From: JAVKNF01 sp031537795
GTDB lineage: Bacteria; Pseudomonadota; Alphaproteobacteria; Rickettsiales; Deianiraeaceae
Length of the DNA stretch: 39,951 bases
Direction of reading: 5' to 3'
Assembly (NCBI GenBank): GCA_031537795.1
Contig: JAVKNF010000030.1
Coordinates: 1 to 39,951, forward strand
In this document: in pieces, positions 10,274 through 16,999 of the stretch
How the letters are laid out: each line of letters opens with the position of its first letter
Position numbering within the stretch: the stretch's first letter is position 1
Notes under the pieces: generated by a model
What the model was told of the DNA's origin: nothing
Seen by the model: only the letters and a program-made list of their open reading frames with translations
Database searches by the model: none
Program-made: the position numbers and the translations under genes

Positions 10274-10642
10274 TTATTTCAATTCAACGGAAGCACCGGA
10301 CTCTTCTAATTTTTTCTTTATTTCTTCTGCTTCTGCCTTAGCAACAGATTTCTTAATAACAGAAGGACAATTATCTGTCAAATCTTTAGATTCCTTCAAA
10401 CCTAAAGCTGTTATATCTTTTATAACTTTAATAACTGCGACTTTATTTTGGCCTGGAGAAGTCAACATAACGTCAAAAGAATTTTTTTCTTCGACGGAAG
10501 AACTCTTTACCTCTGAAGATGCTGCAACAGCTACAGAAGCCGCAGAAACACCCCATTTTTCTTCTAAAGATTTTACAAGTTCTACAACTTCTAAAACAGT
10601 CAACTTCGAAAGACTATCCACAATTTGGTTTAAATCACTCAT
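10274..10642 (-). CDS. rplL: 50S ribosomal protein L7/L12
   Basis: The 122-residue stalk protein that recruits translation GTPases to the large subunit. The N-terminal dimerisation segment (1-30, LNQIVDSLSKLTVLEVVELV), an Ala/Ser/Val-rich hinge (about 33-55) and the C-terminal globular domain are all present. The factor-binding helix reads ITALGLKESKDLTDNCP, where most bacteria have GLGLKEAKDLVEGAP; the conserved lysines are kept. It lies 15 bases after rplJ, in the standard rplJ-rplL-rpoB order. Length and composition are normal for the family. Confidence 0.97.
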   Translation of the reverse strand: MSDLNQIVDSLSKLTVLEVVELVKSLEEKWGVSAASVAVAASSEVKSSSVEEKNSFDVMLTSPGQNKVAVIKVIKDITALGLKESKDLTDNCPSVIKKSVAKAEAEEIKKKLEESGASVELK

Positions 10643-10657
10643 ATATTTTTTACAACA

Positions 10658-11161
10658 CTACTCCTTCTTAGAAATATTTTCAATTCTAAGAAGATTTAAC
10701 CTTAAAAACAAGGAAGCTGTTTGATTTAGAGTGGACAATAAAACTGATCTAGCAGACGAGATATCTGAAAATTTTGAGAAAAATTTAATATCATTTATAT
10801 TATATAAAGAAACACCGTTTGTTAAAAATAAAAATCTCTCAAAATCTGCATTAGATTTAAAGATCTCAACGCAAGCTTTAGATATTGCAAGAATATTTTC
10901 TGATATAGTAAATGCAGTTTGACCTTTAATATTTGAAAAATAAGATTCGAAAGAAGTTCCTTTTGATGCAAATTTTAGAAGAGTATTTTTATAAATCTTA
11001 AATTCTATAATTTTATTAGCATAGAATATACTTCTAAGTTGAAATAAAGTTTGAGTGTTCATAGATGAATAATTGAACAAAAAAACATAATTAGAATTAG
11101 ACTGGAAAAATTCTTTTAGATGTTTTATTTGAATATTTTTTTCTAATTTCGATTTTTTCAT
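10658..11161 (-). CDS. rplJ: 50S ribosomal protein L10
   Basis: The 167-residue stalk base protein that anchors L7/L12 dimers to 23S rRNA. The family pattern is recognisable: an N-terminal Lys-rich helix, a FLFNYSSMNTQTLFQLRSIF segment, then FKIYKNTLLKFA (family KNTLLRLA), GQTAFTIS (family GPTAIAFS) and a C-terminal helical tail that binds L12. The sequence is more diverged than its neighbours. Its ATG overlaps the rplA stop as ATGA, which implies translational coupling, and it precedes rplL. Identity rests on both sequence and position. Confidence 0.93.
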   Translation of the reverse strand: MKKSKLEKNIQIKHLKEFFQSNSNYVFLFNYSSMNTQTLFQLRSIFYANKIIEFKIYKNTLLKFASKGTSFESYFSNIKGQTAFTISENILAISKACVEIFKSNADFERFLFLTNGVSLYNINDIKFFSKFSDISSARSVLLSTLNQTASLFLRLNLLRIENISKKE

Positions 11162-11874
11162 AATGAATATAAAGATGATAAACTTATCTTATAAGAAGAG
11201 CCCATAGTTGTAGATATAAAACAAGATCTAATATAATCAATTCCCTTGAAAGACGTAGGTTTTAAAGATTTTAATAAATTAAAAAAAATAACAAAATTTC
11301 TGATATTTTCTTCAGAAGATAAAGATAGAGACCCAAATGAAAGTTTTACAGCTGAATTTTTATCCATTCCAAAAGAAACTCTCTCCCCTTTTACAAATAA
11401 AGATATTGTTTTTTCTAGATTTTCTGAAGAAAAAACTGTACCTAGTTTTTGATTTGGCATTAAACCCTTTGGGCCTAAAACCCTAGCTAAAGGTTTAATA
11501 GAAAAAAGCATATCTTCAGTAGAAACACAAATTTCGTAACCTTTAAATCCGCCTTTTAAAAACAAATCTATTTCAGACTTATCAACAATAATATCAACTC
11601 CTAAAGAAGAGGCCACAGCTTTATCTTTTCCGTCTGCGAAAAGTAATAATTTTTTTCCTTTTCTAAAAGAAAAATCAAAATCAACAAATGATTTTATTAC
11701 GTTAGATGAATTTTTAGGATCTAAACCTAAATTAAAAACTACATCAATAGATTCTATAAATTTAGCTGAATGAGAGGGTTTGTAATCTGATAATATTGAA
11801 TTTATAGCAACAGATAAATCAATAGATTTATTTATGAAAATATTATTAAAATTTCTTAATCTCTTTGACAACAT
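11158..11874 (-). CDS. rplA: 50S ribosomal protein L1
   Basis: A 238-residue protein of the L1 stalk, which helps release E-site tRNA. Family landmarks are VVFNLGLDPKNSSNVIKS near residue 45 (family VxLxVDPRKxDQxVRG), the segment VLGPKGLMPNQKLGT (family LGPRGLMPNPKxGTV) at about 132-146, and the later FGMDKNSAVKLSFG. The C-terminal TMGSSYKISLSSL corresponds to the family TMGPGVxVD. It starts 9 bases after rplK and overlaps rplJ by 4 bases. L1 usually represses its own operon by binding mRNA near rplK; I did not identify that site here. Confidence 0.95.
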   Translation of the reverse strand: MLSKRLRNFNNIFINKSIDLSVAINSILSDYKPSHSAKFIESIDVVFNLGLDPKNSSNVIKSFVDFDFSFRKGKKLLLFADGKDKAVASSLGVDIIVDKSEIDLFLKGGFKGYEICVSTEDMLFSIKPLARVLGPKGLMPNQKLGTVFSSENLEKTISLFVKGERVSFGMDKNSAVKLSFGSLSLSSEENIRNFVIFFNLLKSLKPTSFKGIDYIRSCFISTTMGSSYKISLSSLYSL

Positions 11875-11883
11875 TTCTATAAA

Positions 11884-12315
11884 TTAACTTTCTAAAACCT
11901 CTAAACCCATAGATCTAGCTGAACCTGAAAGTGTTTTTACTGCTTTATCTAGAATTAAAGGATCTTGTGAAAAAGAAGACATATCTGTGCATTTTATTTT
12001 AGCAATTTCTAATAATTGAGAACTTTTTATCTTCATAATGTTTTCAAGACCGGGTTTTGAAGCACCAGATTTTATGGACAATAAATTTTTTATTAGAAAG
12101 GTGTTTGTAGGTTTCTTTACAACAAAAGTGAATGCACCTTTTAAATCTGTTTTAATTATAACAGGAAGAACACCTTCCATATTTTTAGTAAAGTCATTAA
12201 AAGCCTTACAGAAATTCATAATATTTATCTTATTCTGACCAAGAATAGGACCCAAAGGTGGAGAAGGGTTTGCTTTACCAGCTTCAATTTGAATTTTTAT
12301 TACTTTATCGGCCAT
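11884..12315 (-). CDS. rplK: 50S ribosomal protein L11
   Basis: The 143-residue protein of the GTPase-associated centre. The N-terminal domain has IKIQIEAGKANPSPPLGPILGQ, including the proline-rich loop that contacts 23S rRNA and thiopeptides, and then NIMNFCKAFNDFT. The C-terminal RNA-binding domain ends DLILDKAVKTLSGSARSMGL in its family form (DLxAAMRxIxGTARSMGI). Normal length. The 78-base gap upstream to ruvX is the largest break in the block and could hold an internal promoter or the L1 regulatory site. The usual upstream neighbours secE and nusG are not here. Confidence 0.97.
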   Translation of the reverse strand: MADKVIKIQIEAGKANPSPPLGPILGQNKINIMNFCKAFNDFTKNMEGVLPVIIKTDLKGAFTFVVKKPTNTFLIKNLLSIKSGASKPGLENIMKIKSSQLLEIAKIKCTDMSSFSQDPLILDKAVKTLSGSARSMGLEVLES

Positions 12316-12393
12316 TTTTTACAATATTCTAAATAATAAAAATAAAAAGCAAGTTATTTCTATTTAATCTAAAAAATATTGCACATTAAATAT

Positions 12394-12894
12394 CTATTTA
12401 ACGGAAACAGAATCGATAAAACTATTGAAAATCAATATAGCAGAAAGATCATCTATGTTTTTATTTTTAAAAAATAATTTTTTATTTTTTTTTATTTTTA
12501 CGTCTTTCTCAAAGTAAGATGATGTCATTCTCTCGTCAAATAAAAAAGTTGGTAAATAAGAAAAAATTGGATCTAATTTTTGTAAAAGATCTTGCAAATT
12601 AAATAAAAATCTAAACATATCTCCCGATATATCATGCAAGGAAGAACCGTCCATTTTTACAGGTAATCCAAATAATAAAAATTTTACAGAATAATCTTTT
12701 ATAAGATTAATTAATTTTAAAATTAAAAAATCATCATTATTAATAATGCCAAGAGATGATGCAAAAGAACATTCTTTATTTGAAACAGCCAAACCAATTC
12801 TTTTCAAGCCGTAATCTAAAGTCAAACCAACAAAAGAAGATTGATTTATAGATTTTAATTTTATAAAATCAACAGAATTATAAATAAATGACAA
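12394..12894 (-). CDS. ruvX: Putative pre-16S rRNA nuclease / Holliday junction resolvase-like (YqgF)
   Basis: A 166-residue RNase H-fold protein of the YqgF/RuvX family, which trims the 5' end of 16S rRNA precursor in E. coli. The three acidic active-site positions are visible: LDYGLKRIGLAVS near residues 26-38 (family DxGxKRIGxAxSD), FDERMTS near 118-124 (family DERLTT), and IDDLSAILI near 147-155 (family DxxAAxxIL). The middle FGLPVKMDGS matches VGLPLxxDGS. About 25 extra residues precede the first beta strand. It sits 21 bases after rpsI inside the ribosomal block, which fits a role in ribosome maturation. Confidence 0.88.
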   Translation of the reverse strand: MSFIYNSVDFIKLKSINQSSFVGLTLDYGLKRIGLAVSNKECSFASSLGIINNDDFLILKLINLIKDYSVKFLLFGLPVKMDGSSLHDISGDMFRFLFNLQDLLQKLDPIFSYLPTFLFDERMTSSYFEKDVKIKKNKKLFFKNKNIDDLSAILIFNSFIDSVSVK

Positions 12895-12915
12895 AATAAA
12901 TAAAAAATTAAAAAA

Positions 12916-13497
12916 TTATCTCTTTGAAAATTGCTCTTTCTTTCTTGATTTTTTGAAACCAGAACGCTTTGGTTCGCAGATTCTTGAATCTCTAGTAAGT
13001 AGGCCAACTGATCTAAATTGAAGCTTTGTTTCTTCTGAAAAAGAAGATAAGGTTTTAGCTATAGCATATTTAACAGCTTCAGATTGAGATGTTATTCCGC
13101 CACCAGAAACTTTAACATAAATATTTAAAAAAATAGGATTTAATTCTATAAACTTCAAAACAGAAGATTTAACATTGAAAATTTCTGCGTTAGTTTTAAA
13201 ATAAGAATCGTAATCAATTTCATTTATATACAATTTAAAACCAGAAGAATTATTTTTTTCATCTATATATATTTTACAAAAAGCATCACTTCTCTTTTTG
13301 CCGCTTTTTCCTGTAATTAATTTTAAATTAGAGAAAACAATGTTTTTATTTAACTTTATAGAAGGTTTTAATTTTGTTATTTTTAAATCTTTTTCTTTTT
13401 GAGTTTTTTCAATTTTATCAACTAAAACTTTTACATCTGATTTCTTTTTTTTTATTATCTTTTTTTCTTCTTTTTCTTTTTTTTCTTTATCAGGCAT
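12916..13497 (-). CDS. rpsI: 30S ribosomal protein S9 with a long Lys-rich N-terminal extension
   Basis: The S9 core (residues about 65-193) binds the small-subunit head, and its C-terminal tail reaches the P site. The tail SRKKEQFSKR closely matches the family ARRRPQFSKR, and VKVSGGGITSQSEAVKYAIAKTL matches the central VxGGGxxGQAxAIRxGIARAL. The protein is 193 residues, about 60 more than a usual S9. The extra residues form an N-terminal stretch dominated by Lys and Glu (residues 1-40) that looks disordered. It starts 4 bases after the rplM stop, the usual rplM-rpsI pairing. Confidence 0.95.
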   Translation of the reverse strand: MPDKEKKEKEEKKIIKKKKSDVKVLVDKIEKTQKEKDLKITKLKPSIKLNKNIVFSNLKLITGKSGKKRSDAFCKIYIDEKNNSSGFKLYINEIDYDSYFKTNAEIFNVKSSVLKFIELNPIFLNIYVKVSGGGITSQSEAVKYAIAKTLSSFSEETKLQFRSVGLLTRDSRICEPKRSGFKKSRKKEQFSKR

Positions 13498-13501
13498 AAA
13501 C

Positions 13502-13990
13502 TTAATTACTTAAAACGTTCTTTTTATTAAAAGATTTAAAATCTACAAATATAGCGTTCCCAGGAATAGATATATTTGAATCATCTTTCACGAATTTAAT
13601 AGATTTTACCAGTTTACTAAATAAAGGACCTCTATTCAACATTCTTTTTACAGCTGACAATATAATTCTTTCAGAGTTATTAGTTTGAATTATATCTTTA
13701 AATGTTTTATCTTTAAAACCACCAGGAAAACCTGTATGTTTGTAGTAAATCTTGGAATTATATTTATCTCCAGAAACTATAATTTTATCAGCATTCAATA
13801 TATAAACAGAATCACTGCAAAAACCATTTGGTGTATAACGAGAAAGATGTTTACCTTTTAAAACATTAACTAAATATGATGCAAATCTACCTAAAATAAC
13901 ATCCTTAACATCAAAAACTAAAACTTTGGAAGTTTTCTTAAAAAAGAAAGTTGTAGAATTTGCCTTTGATAGTTTGTATCTTATGTTCAT
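13502..13990 (-). CDS. rplM: 50S ribosomal protein L13
   Basis: An early-assembling large subunit protein of 162 residues. The family pattern is clear: VLVFDVKDVILGRFASYLVN (family WYVVDAxGxxLGRLAsxiA), LKGKHLSRYTPN, the VYILNADKIIVSGDK segment, YYKHTGFPGGFK (family YYRHSGYPGGLK), and AVKRMLNRGPL (family AVxGMLPKxxL). The N-terminal 20 residues are an extra segment before the core. It begins 1 base after the rpsO stop. Confidence 0.96.
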   Translation of the reverse strand: MNIRYKLSKANSTTFFFKKTSKVLVFDVKDVILGRFASYLVNVLKGKHLSRYTPNGFCSDSVYILNADKIIVSGDKYNSKIYYKHTGFPGGFKDKTFKDIIQTNNSERIILSAVKRMLNRGPLFSKLVKSIKFVKDDSNISIPGNAIFVDFKSFNKKNVLSN

Positions 13991-13991
13991 A

Positions 13992-14273
13992 TTATTTTTT
14001 ATCCCTTAACCCCAATTTCTTATTTAAAACAAGATACAACTCAAGATTTTCCTTCTTAAGATGTTTCATAAATTTAGCCCTACGAGAAATTAAAATAATT
14101 AAAGTTCTCAAAGCTGAAAAATCCTTAGGGTGATTTTTCGAATGAACACTCAATGAGTTTATATCATATGTCATTAATGCAATTTGAACAGGAAAAGAAC
14201 CTGTATCTGATTCATGAATAGCAAAATTTTTAACAATAGAAGCTCTCTCGTATTCCAATAAGTTCACGGACAT
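13992..14273 (-). CDS. rpsO: 30S ribosomal protein S15
   Basis: A 93-residue protein that binds the 16S rRNA central domain. Family landmarks are IVKNFAIHESDTGSFPVQIALMT (family ExFxxHExDTGSPEVQVALLT), then HSKNHPKDFSALRTLIILISRRAKFMKHLKK (family HKKDHHSRRGLLxLVGxRRRLLDYLKK), ending LNKKLGLR. It is the first gene of the minus-strand ribosomal/RNA polymerase block and has a good sigma70-like promoter just upstream. In most proteobacteria rpsO pairs with pnp, so this location is a rearrangement. Confidence 0.96.
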   Translation of the reverse strand: MSVNLLEYERASIVKNFAIHESDTGSFPVQIALMTYDINSLSVHSKNHPKDFSALRTLIILISRRAKFMKHLKKENLELYLVLNKKLGLRDKK

Positions 14274-14282
14274 TTTTATAAA

Positions 14283-14312
14283 ATCTTAATTTACTAAAAA
14301 AATTAAAGTCAA
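14283..14312 (-). promoter_or_regulatory. sigma70-like promoter of the rpsO-prs block
   Basis: On the minus strand TTGACT (14312-14307) and TAAGAT (14288-14283) are separated by 18 bases. The start codon of rpsO is only 9 bases beyond the -10 box, so the leader would be very short or absent. The -35 box and following bases (TTGACTTTAA) recur before rpmE and recA. Confidence 0.5.
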
Positions 14313-14352
14313 GAAAATTGATTTTTACTTTAAAAAAAGAATAAAAAAATAA

Positions 14353-15312
14353 ATGAACTTATTAATAAAAAATACAATTATCCCAAACAAACCAGGGGTT
14401 TATATAATTAAAAACACAAAGAAACATATAATATATATAGGTAAAGCTAAAAATTTAAAGAAAAGACTAAACAGTTATAAATCAACAAGAAATACAAAAA
14501 CAGAAATAATGAAAAAAGAAGCTTTTTATTTAGAATTAAAAGTGTTAAAAGATGAAAATGAAGCTATTTTAGAAGAGTTAAGATTAATAAATTTACACAA
14601 ACCAAAATACAACATAATTTCAAAAGAAGAAAGAGGTCTTTATTTTTTAGATATAACAAAATCGGAATACCCAGCGTTTAGAATAAAAAGAATTAACAAA
14701 AAAACAAAAGAATTAAGTAATATATACAGTTTAAGTGAAATAAAAACATTAAATAAAATAATAAAAGAATATTACAAATTAAGAGATTGCAGTGATTCTT
14801 TTTTTAAAAAAAGAAATAAACCTTGTAATGAATACGATTTAAATCTCTGTTCCGCTCCCTGTGTTAAAAAAACAACAAAAGATGATTACTTAAAATCAGT
14901 GAATAATGTTATAAAGTTAACAAACGGAGATGGATTTGAATGTTCAAGCCTAGAAAATAAAATAAAAAAGAATGTAAAGAATTTCACAAAAAATGAAAAT
15001 TACAAACTAGCAAAAACAGAAAATGAAAAAATTAAAATAATAGATATTTTAAAAAAAACAAAAGAAATAATATACATATTTCAAGTTTTACAAACAGATA
15101 AATATAAATTTTTATCTGTTTCTTGTTTTTTTAATAAAAATAAAACAAATAAAGAATTTTTTAAGTTTGATTTATATTTTAATGTTATTAATTTTATTAA
15201 GAAATACCTAGAATCAAACATAAATAAAAATATTAAGGGCTTTTTAATTAAAGATGTTTTAGATTTTACGAACAAAGATAACTTACATAAATATAGTTTA
15301 GATAAAGAATAA
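14353..15312 (+). CDS. uvrC: UvrC N-terminal half only (GIY-YIG nuclease)
   Basis: UvrC makes both cuts around a DNA lesion in nucleotide excision repair, the 3' cut by the N-terminal GIY-YIG domain and the 5' cut by a C-terminal RNase H-like domain. This 319-residue protein has the GIY-YIG core (GVYIIK at 15-20, YIGKAKNLKKRL at 28-39, and the acidic ENEAILEELRLINLHKPKYNI region at 69-88), the UvrC cysteine segment (CSDSFFKKRNKPC..NLCSAPC, about 157-182) and traces of the UVR motif (about 205-235). It then ends where the usual 600-residue protein continues. The next 20 bases lead into a convergent gene, so the second half is absent rather than frameshifted nearby. It resembles the E. coli Cho protein in size, but the cysteine segment is that of true UvrC. 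Confidence 0.8.
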   Translation: MNLLIKNTIIPNKPGVYIIKNTKKHIIYIGKAKNLKKRLNSYKSTRNTKTEIMKKEAFYLELKVLKDENEAILEELRLINLHKPKYNIISKEERGLYFLDITKSEYPAFRIKRINKKTKELSNIYSLSEIKTLNKIIKEYYKLRDCSDSFFKKRNKPCNEYDLNLCSAPCVKKTTKDDYLKSVNNVIKLTNGDGFECSSLENKIKKNVKNFTKNENYKLAKTENEKIKIIDILKKTKEIIYIFQVLQTDKYKFLSVSCFFNKNKTNKEFFKFDLYFNVINFIKKYLESNINKNIKGFLIKDVLDFTNKDNLHKYSLDKE

Positions 15313-15338
15313 AATATTATTAATTCTGTTATTTATTC
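15307..15338. terminator. Weak convergent terminator candidate
   Basis: GAATAAA at 15307-15313 pairs with TTTATTC at 15332-15338 around an 18-base A+T loop, between the convergent uvrC and mrpC-like genes. The stem is short and A+T only, and overlaps both gene ends, so this is a tentative call. Confidence 0.2.
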
Positions 15339-15617
15339 AAATTTCAAATAACCGAATGATTTTTTTAATTTCATAATTAAAGATAAACTAATTGAAAAAT
15401 TAACAACACCAACTACTATAGCTGTTAACATCAAGGATACAGGTATAGGATCTTTCAAATCTTTGCTAATAAAAATTAATATCAAGAAAACAAGGGAAAC
15501 ATTCAGTAAAATTAATCTTTTTAAGATATTACTTTCATTAAAAGAAACAATTACAAATAATAGAAAAAAATAAATCATACTACTGATAATTAATAAATAT
15601 AGATTTATAATAATCAA
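15333..15617 (-). CDS. mnhC: Mrp-type Na+/H+ antiporter subunit C-like (NuoK family)
   Basis: A 94-residue membrane protein with three hydrophobic helices (about 4-26, 34-50 and 57-82). The last helix begins DPIPVSLMLTAIVVGVV, close to the family DPLPQALVLTAIVIGFA of MnhC/MrpC, the NuoK-like subunit of multi-subunit Na+/H+ antiporters. The first ATG (15617) overlaps the mreB end by 38 bases but gives a full-length first helix; a second ATG at 15578 would start 1 base after the mreB stop and give 81 residues with a clipped helix. I favour the longer form. Other antiporter subunits are not in this window; in Rickettsiales they are often scattered. Confidence 0.68.
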   Translation of the reverse strand: MIIINLYLLIISSMIYFFLLFVIVSFNESNILKRLILLNVSLVFLILIFISKDLKDPIPVSLMLTAIVVGVVNFSISLSLIMKLKKSFGYLKFE

Positions 15618-16680
15618 AATTATTAGTTATAATTGATAAACCTCTTATATTAGCTTCTTCTGGTTTTTTAGGTATAAAAGTTGACAGGTTTGTTATTTTT
15701 GAAATTAATAAATCTAAATTATTCAAATTAACAAGACCTCCACAAAGTAATATACCGAATTTTTTCACATCCAATGTGAATTCTATTGGTACGTTATCTG
15801 TAAAATCTTTAACGAATACAGCTATATCAAGTAAAGATTTAGAAACAGCTATACTTATATCTAAATTTGTTATTTTTTTTGATTGCATTTTACCTGAATT
15901 TAAATCTCTCCCATTTATAATTGTTTGTTTTAATTTTTCTTTTTTCGTAAAAGACACACCTAGTGTTTTTTTTAGATCTTCGCAGATTTGTTCACTTATG
16001 TTAAGTTTATATTTATTTGTTATATATTTTTTTATATCAAGATTTAAATTCAAACCCCCTATGTCTAAAGTTTTAATTTTTAAAATAAAACCAAGTGTAA
16101 TTATTCCTATTTCTGTTTTTGAATTTGTAATATTTAAAACAATAAAACTGTTTGGTTTTTTTATATCAATACCAGCTCCTATTGAGCATAATATAAGTTC
16201 AGGAATGAATATTTTTTTTAGAAAACCACATCTTTCAAATACCTCTATTAAATTTGATTTTTCTAAATCTGATGTGTTTGAATTTATAGAAGAAATTATT
16301 GTATCTTTTTTTAAACTGTTTTTATATATTTCTTTAAAGTATTCATTTAAAAATATTTCTAATACATTTGTGTTTTGTATTTTATTATTTTCTTTTATTT
16401 TTTCTATTTTTATATCAAACGGTACTTTTCCTATCATATCTTTTGCTTTATTGCCAAATAAATACGGGATATAAGATCCTCTTTTTTTTATAAACGAAAC
16501 ACAAGAAGATTCACCTCTTAAAATTAAACCTTCTTCTTGATGATATATATAACTAGAATAACTACCTAGATCTAAACAAAGAACTTTCACCTCTGTATAT
16601 TTAGTTAGGTTTTTTTTTTTTGCGTTAATTAAATTTATTATATTTTCTTTTTTTATTAATTTATTAAAGTTGTTTTTCAT
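15580..16680 (-). CDS. mreB: MreB-like actin homologue with degenerate nucleotide site
   Basis: A 366-residue actin-fold protein recognisable as MreB, which directs cell wall synthesis along the cell side. Matches include CLDLGSYSSYIY at 35-46 (family IDLGTANTLVY), NKAKDMIGKVPFDI (family KEAKxMLGRTPxxI), PELILCSIGAGIDI at 160-173 (family EPMAAAIGAGLPV), the INGRDLNSGK segment and LLCGGLVNLNNLDLL at 311-325 (family LTGGGALLRGLD). The phosphate-2 loop, normally DIGGGTTE, is NITNSKTE at 183-190, losing the Asp and all glycines. The ATG at 16680 is chosen because the frame extends upstream only through the reverse complement of tRNA-Tyr. MreC and MreD are not adjacent. Confidence 0.8.
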   Translation of the reverse strand: MKNNFNKLIKKENIINLINAKKKNLTKYTEVKVLCLDLGSYSSYIYHQEEGLILRGESSCVSFIKKRGSYIPYLFGNKAKDMIGKVPFDIKIEKIKENNKIQNTNVLEIFLNEYFKEIYKNSLKKDTIISSINSNTSDLEKSNLIEVFERCGFLKKIFIPELILCSIGAGIDIKKPNSFIVLNITNSKTEIGIITLGFILKIKTLDIGGLNLNLDIKKYITNKYKLNISEQICEDLKKTLGVSFTKKEKLKQTIINGRDLNSGKMQSKKITNLDISIAVSKSLLDIAVFVKDFTDNVPIEFTLDVKKFGILLCGGLVNLNNLDLLISKITNLSTFIPKKPEEANIRGLSIITNNFDYYKSIFINYQ

Positions 16681-16739
16681 TTTATTTAAAACTAAAAGAA
16701 GAAAATAAGTATAAAAATCAAGTTTATTTATAAAAGTAG

Positions 16740-16768
16740 TTGACAAATAAATAAAATAATTAAGTATT
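16740..16768 (+). promoter_or_regulatory. Promoter of tRNA-Tyr
   Basis: TTGACA at 16740-16745 followed after 16-17 bases by AAGTAT/AGTATT (16762-16768). The tRNA starts at 16785, a fitting distance. The -35 box is perfect; the -10 box is weak. Confidence 0.45.
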
Positions 16769-16784
16769 TTATTAAAAAATAAAA

Positions 16785-16871
16785 GGGGGAATGGCCGAGC
16801 GGCCAATGGCAACAGACTGTAAATCTGTCCTCGTAATGAGTTCGTAGGTTCAAATCCTACTTCCCCCACCA
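16785..16871 (+). tRNA. tRNA-Tyr (anticodon GTA)
   Basis: Acceptor GGGGGAA (16785-16791) pairs with TTCCCCC (16861-16867); discriminator A at 16868 and an encoded CCA at 16869-16871. Anticodon stem CAGA/TCTG encloses loop CTGTAAA with anticodon GTA. A long class II variable arm is present, as in bacterial tRNA-Tyr, and the T loop is TTCAAAT. The restriction-modification island begins 129 bases downstream, so this tRNA may have been its entry site. Confidence 0.95.
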
Positions 16872-16999
16872 GAATTTAATTTAGAGTTATAATTATTTTA
16901 ATTTTAAAAAAATATCACTAATAATTGATTATTATAAAAGATTAAATAACAATTTGTTATAAAGTGAATTATATTTAAAGTATAAATCATATTTAAATA

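Noticed and set aside
14353..15312. Calling the GIY-YIG gene cho rather than uvrC
   Set aside because: Its cysteine segment (CSDSFFKKRNKPC..CSAPC) and UVR-like trace are those of UvrC; it is better described as a truncated UvrC, although a Cho-like role is possible.
15776..16474. 232-codon plus-strand frame opposite mreB
   Set aside because: It is antisense to a recognised MreB reading frame, is hydrophobic only because of T-rich bases, and has no recognised motif.
16681..16869. N-terminal extension of the MreB frame by 63 residues
   Set aside because: The extension starts GEVGFEPTNSLRGQ and is simply the reverse complement of tRNA-Tyr plus its promoter region; the ATG at 16680 gives a normal MreB start.
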